In this document: positions 6,321 to 7,108 of the stretch, in pieces | Layout of the letters: each line of letters begins with the position of its first letter | Numbering within the stretch: the first letter of the stretch is position 1 | Assembly: GCA_041745395.1 (NCBI GenBank) | Contig: JBGTIZ010000184.1 | Span: forward strand, 1 to 7,108 | Direction: 5' to 3' | Length of the DNA: 7,108 nucleotides | Source: Hadersleviella sp041745395 | GTDB taxonomy: Bacteria > Chloroflexota > Anaerolineae > Promineifilales > Promineifilaceae | The notes under the pieces: model-generated | What the model saw: only the letters and a program-made list of their open reading frames with translations | What the model was told of the DNA's origin: nothing | Databases searched by the model: none | Made by a program: the position numbers and the translations under genes

Positions 6321-6324
6321 AGGT
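6275..6324 (+). repeat. Purine-rich tract at the CPBP/DUF2459 junction
   Basis: This second A/G-rich low-complexity tract is similar in wording to that at 5319-5362 (AGCAAGAG, AAGGGAG). It encodes the hydrophilic C-terminus of the CPBP protein and supplies the ribosome site AGGTGA (6315-6320) for the next gene. Confidence 0.45.
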
Positions 6325-7050
6325 ATGGTTTGGTTAAAGCGTGTGGTTCAAGGAGTTGGTTGGTTGGCTCTTTTTTTGGGGGTGTTCACGGCCGTGTTTT
6401 TCACCATCGCCGCCCTGCTGGCTCGCGCCCCGCTCAACACGCCCTACCAGCCCAGCCCCGAGGCCACGATTCCCATTTATGTGCTGTCCAACGGAGTGCA
6501 TACCGATTTGATTGTGCCCATCGTGGTGGGCAACGAGCCTGATATTCTCTGGGATTGGTCAACCTTCATCCCCTTCGAGCAATTCGACCCCCTCCCCGAC
6601 CCCGCCACAGGCTACATCGGCTTTGGCTGGGGCGAGCAACGCCTTTATCGAGAAGTGCCTGAATGGTCAGACCTGACCACCGAAATCACGCTCAACGCCA
6701 TGCTGTGGCCCAGTCGCTCTGCCATGCACGTCTACTTGCTCCCCGCCGCCCCGCCCGAATACAGCCACATTGTGCGCCTCATGGTAGACGAAACCCAATA
6801 CCGCGCCCTCGTTGACCACATTCAAAGCTCCTTCACGCTCATTGAAAATGGCGAAAACGAGCAAATCATCAACCTCAACTGCTGTTGGTATCCCGGCTTC
6901 AACGATAACTTTTACGAATCCCCCTCCTCGTATCACTTTTTACGGACATGCAACGTGTGGACCAATAACGCCCTCAAAGCGGCTGACCTGCCCACGGGTC
7001 GCTGGGCGTTGTTTGATACAGACATCATGCGCCATTTGCGGGAGCAATAA
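6325..7050 (+). CDS. Membrane-anchored DUF2459 (TIGR02117-type) protein
   Basis: This 241-residue protein has one N-terminal membrane helix (about 10-33) and an extracytoplasmic or periplasmic domain. Family marks are SNGVHTDLIVP (55-65, with His59 and Asp61), GWG (101-103) and RTCNVWTNNAL (Cys209, Asn210). The function of DUF2459 is not established. The order of an N-terminal His with a C-terminal Cys is like circularly permuted papain-fold hydrolases, so a cysteine hydrolase acting outside the membrane is possible; this is inference. The start is ATG 6325, 4 nt after the CPBP stop, with AGGTGA (6315-6320) as ribosome site. An in-frame GTG at 6301 would overlap the previous gene by 20 nt and adds only low-complexity residues. 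It is probably the last gene of the sdpR operon, as a large hairpin follows the stop. Confidence 0.85.
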   Translation: MVWLKRVVQGVGWLALFLGVFTAVFFTIAALLARAPLNTPYQPSPEATIPIYVLSNGVHTDLIVPIVVGNEPDILWDWSTFIPFEQFDPLPDPATGYIGFGWGEQRLYREVPEWSDLTTEITLNAMLWPSRSAMHVYLLPAAPPEYSHIVRLMVDETQYRALVDHIQSSFTLIENGENEQIINLNCCWYPGFNDNFYESPSSYHFLRTCNVWTNNALKAADLPTGRWALFDTDIMRHLREQ

Positions 7051-7081
7051 GGGCGAGGGGCGACGTCGTCGCCCCTCGCCC
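7051..7081 (+). terminator. Perfect 14-bp stem hairpin after the DUF2459 gene
   Basis: GGGCGAGGGGCGAC (7051-7064) pairs without mismatch with GTCGCCCCTCGCCC (7068-7081) around a GTC loop. It starts right after the TAA of the preceding gene, where a transcription stop is expected. However, the only T-run (7098-7103) is 16 nt beyond the stem, so this is not a standard intrinsic terminator. It could block 3' exonucleases, act as a bidirectional stop, or be a dispersed palindromic repeat. Confidence 0.6.
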
Positions 7082-7108
7082 ATCGCACTCCGCACCATTT
7101 TTTACACA

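Larger units (their letters stand above)
1060..6396. repeat. Dispersed highly iterated palindrome CACGGCCGTG
   Basis: The perfect 10-bp palindrome CACGGCCGTG starts at 1060, 2680, 3437, 3971, 4106, 5513, 5651 and 6387. A ninth copy of the 8-bp core ACGGCCGT is at 2609-2616. All copies lie inside genes: one in the kinase, five in the phosphatase, two in the CPBP protease and one in the DUF2459 gene. They are read as Thr-Ala-Val six times, as Arg-Pro twice and as His-Gly-Arg once, so all three codon phases occur. About 0.1 copies of a given octamer are expected in this length under equal base use. Near-copies occur at 793-802 and 888-897. The span given covers the dispersed copies, not a continuous array. 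Confidence 0.85.

Noticed and set aside
6301..6324. GTG 6301 as start of the DUF2459 gene
   Set aside because: The extra eight residues come from the low-complexity purine tract. ATG 6325 has AGGTGA upstream and begins just before the membrane helix.
1..7108. tRNA, rRNA, CRISPR array, transposase or integrase
   Set aside because: No cloverleaf-like GC arms with a CCA end, no regularly spaced direct repeats with spacers, and no recombinase motif in any translated frame.

Overview
The window reads almost entirely left to right and looks bacterial. It has moderate GC, compact spacing and Shine-Dalgarno sites at most starts. The gene set (a GAF-rich SpoIIE-type phosphatase with an RsbV/RsbW-like pair, SdpR/SdpI, a CPBP protease, a DUF2459 protein and a PIN-family remnant) would fit an environmental Chloroflexota-type genome. 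That placement is inference from gene style only; no rRNA or marker gene is present.

Layout. Bases 1-80 hold a small GC-rich hairpin flanked by a GACAGG direct repeat. It ends where a decayed PIN-domain toxin gene (80-343) begins; this gene lacks its N-terminal half. A perfect extended -10 promoter (429-437) then drives a three-gene partner-switching operon. The genes are a STAS anti-anti-sigma protein (473-817), an RsbW/SpoIIAB-like kinase that seems to use an ATT start codon (820-1251), and a 989-residue membrane-anchored phosphatase with four GAF-type sensor modules and a C-terminal PP2C/SpoIIE domain (1248-4217). In the known logic of such systems, the kinase phosphorylates the STAS protein, the phosphatase reverses this in response to a signal, and the free STAS protein captures the kinase and releases its target. 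No sigma factor or other target is in the window, so the output is unknown.

After a polypyrimidine spacer, a second promoter with three tandem 8-bp palindromic units at its start site drives sdpR (4343-4633) and sdpI (4626-5330), which overlap. A CPBP/Abi-family membrane protease (5391-6320) and a membrane-anchored DUF2459 protein (6325-7050) follow at short spacing. SdpI and CPBP families both include bacteriocin-immunity proteins, so this half may be a self-protection or envelope-stress operon, but no toxin gene is visible. The window ends in a perfect 14-bp-stem hairpin (7051-7081).

The strongest signal not explained by genes is a highly iterated palindrome. CACGGCCGTG occurs eight times, with a ninth copy matching only the ACGGCCGT core, in all three reading frames of five of the genes. 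Several copies sit where local strand composition flips from G-rich to C-rich. It resembles the HIP1 phenomenon of cyanobacteria, but with a different sequence.
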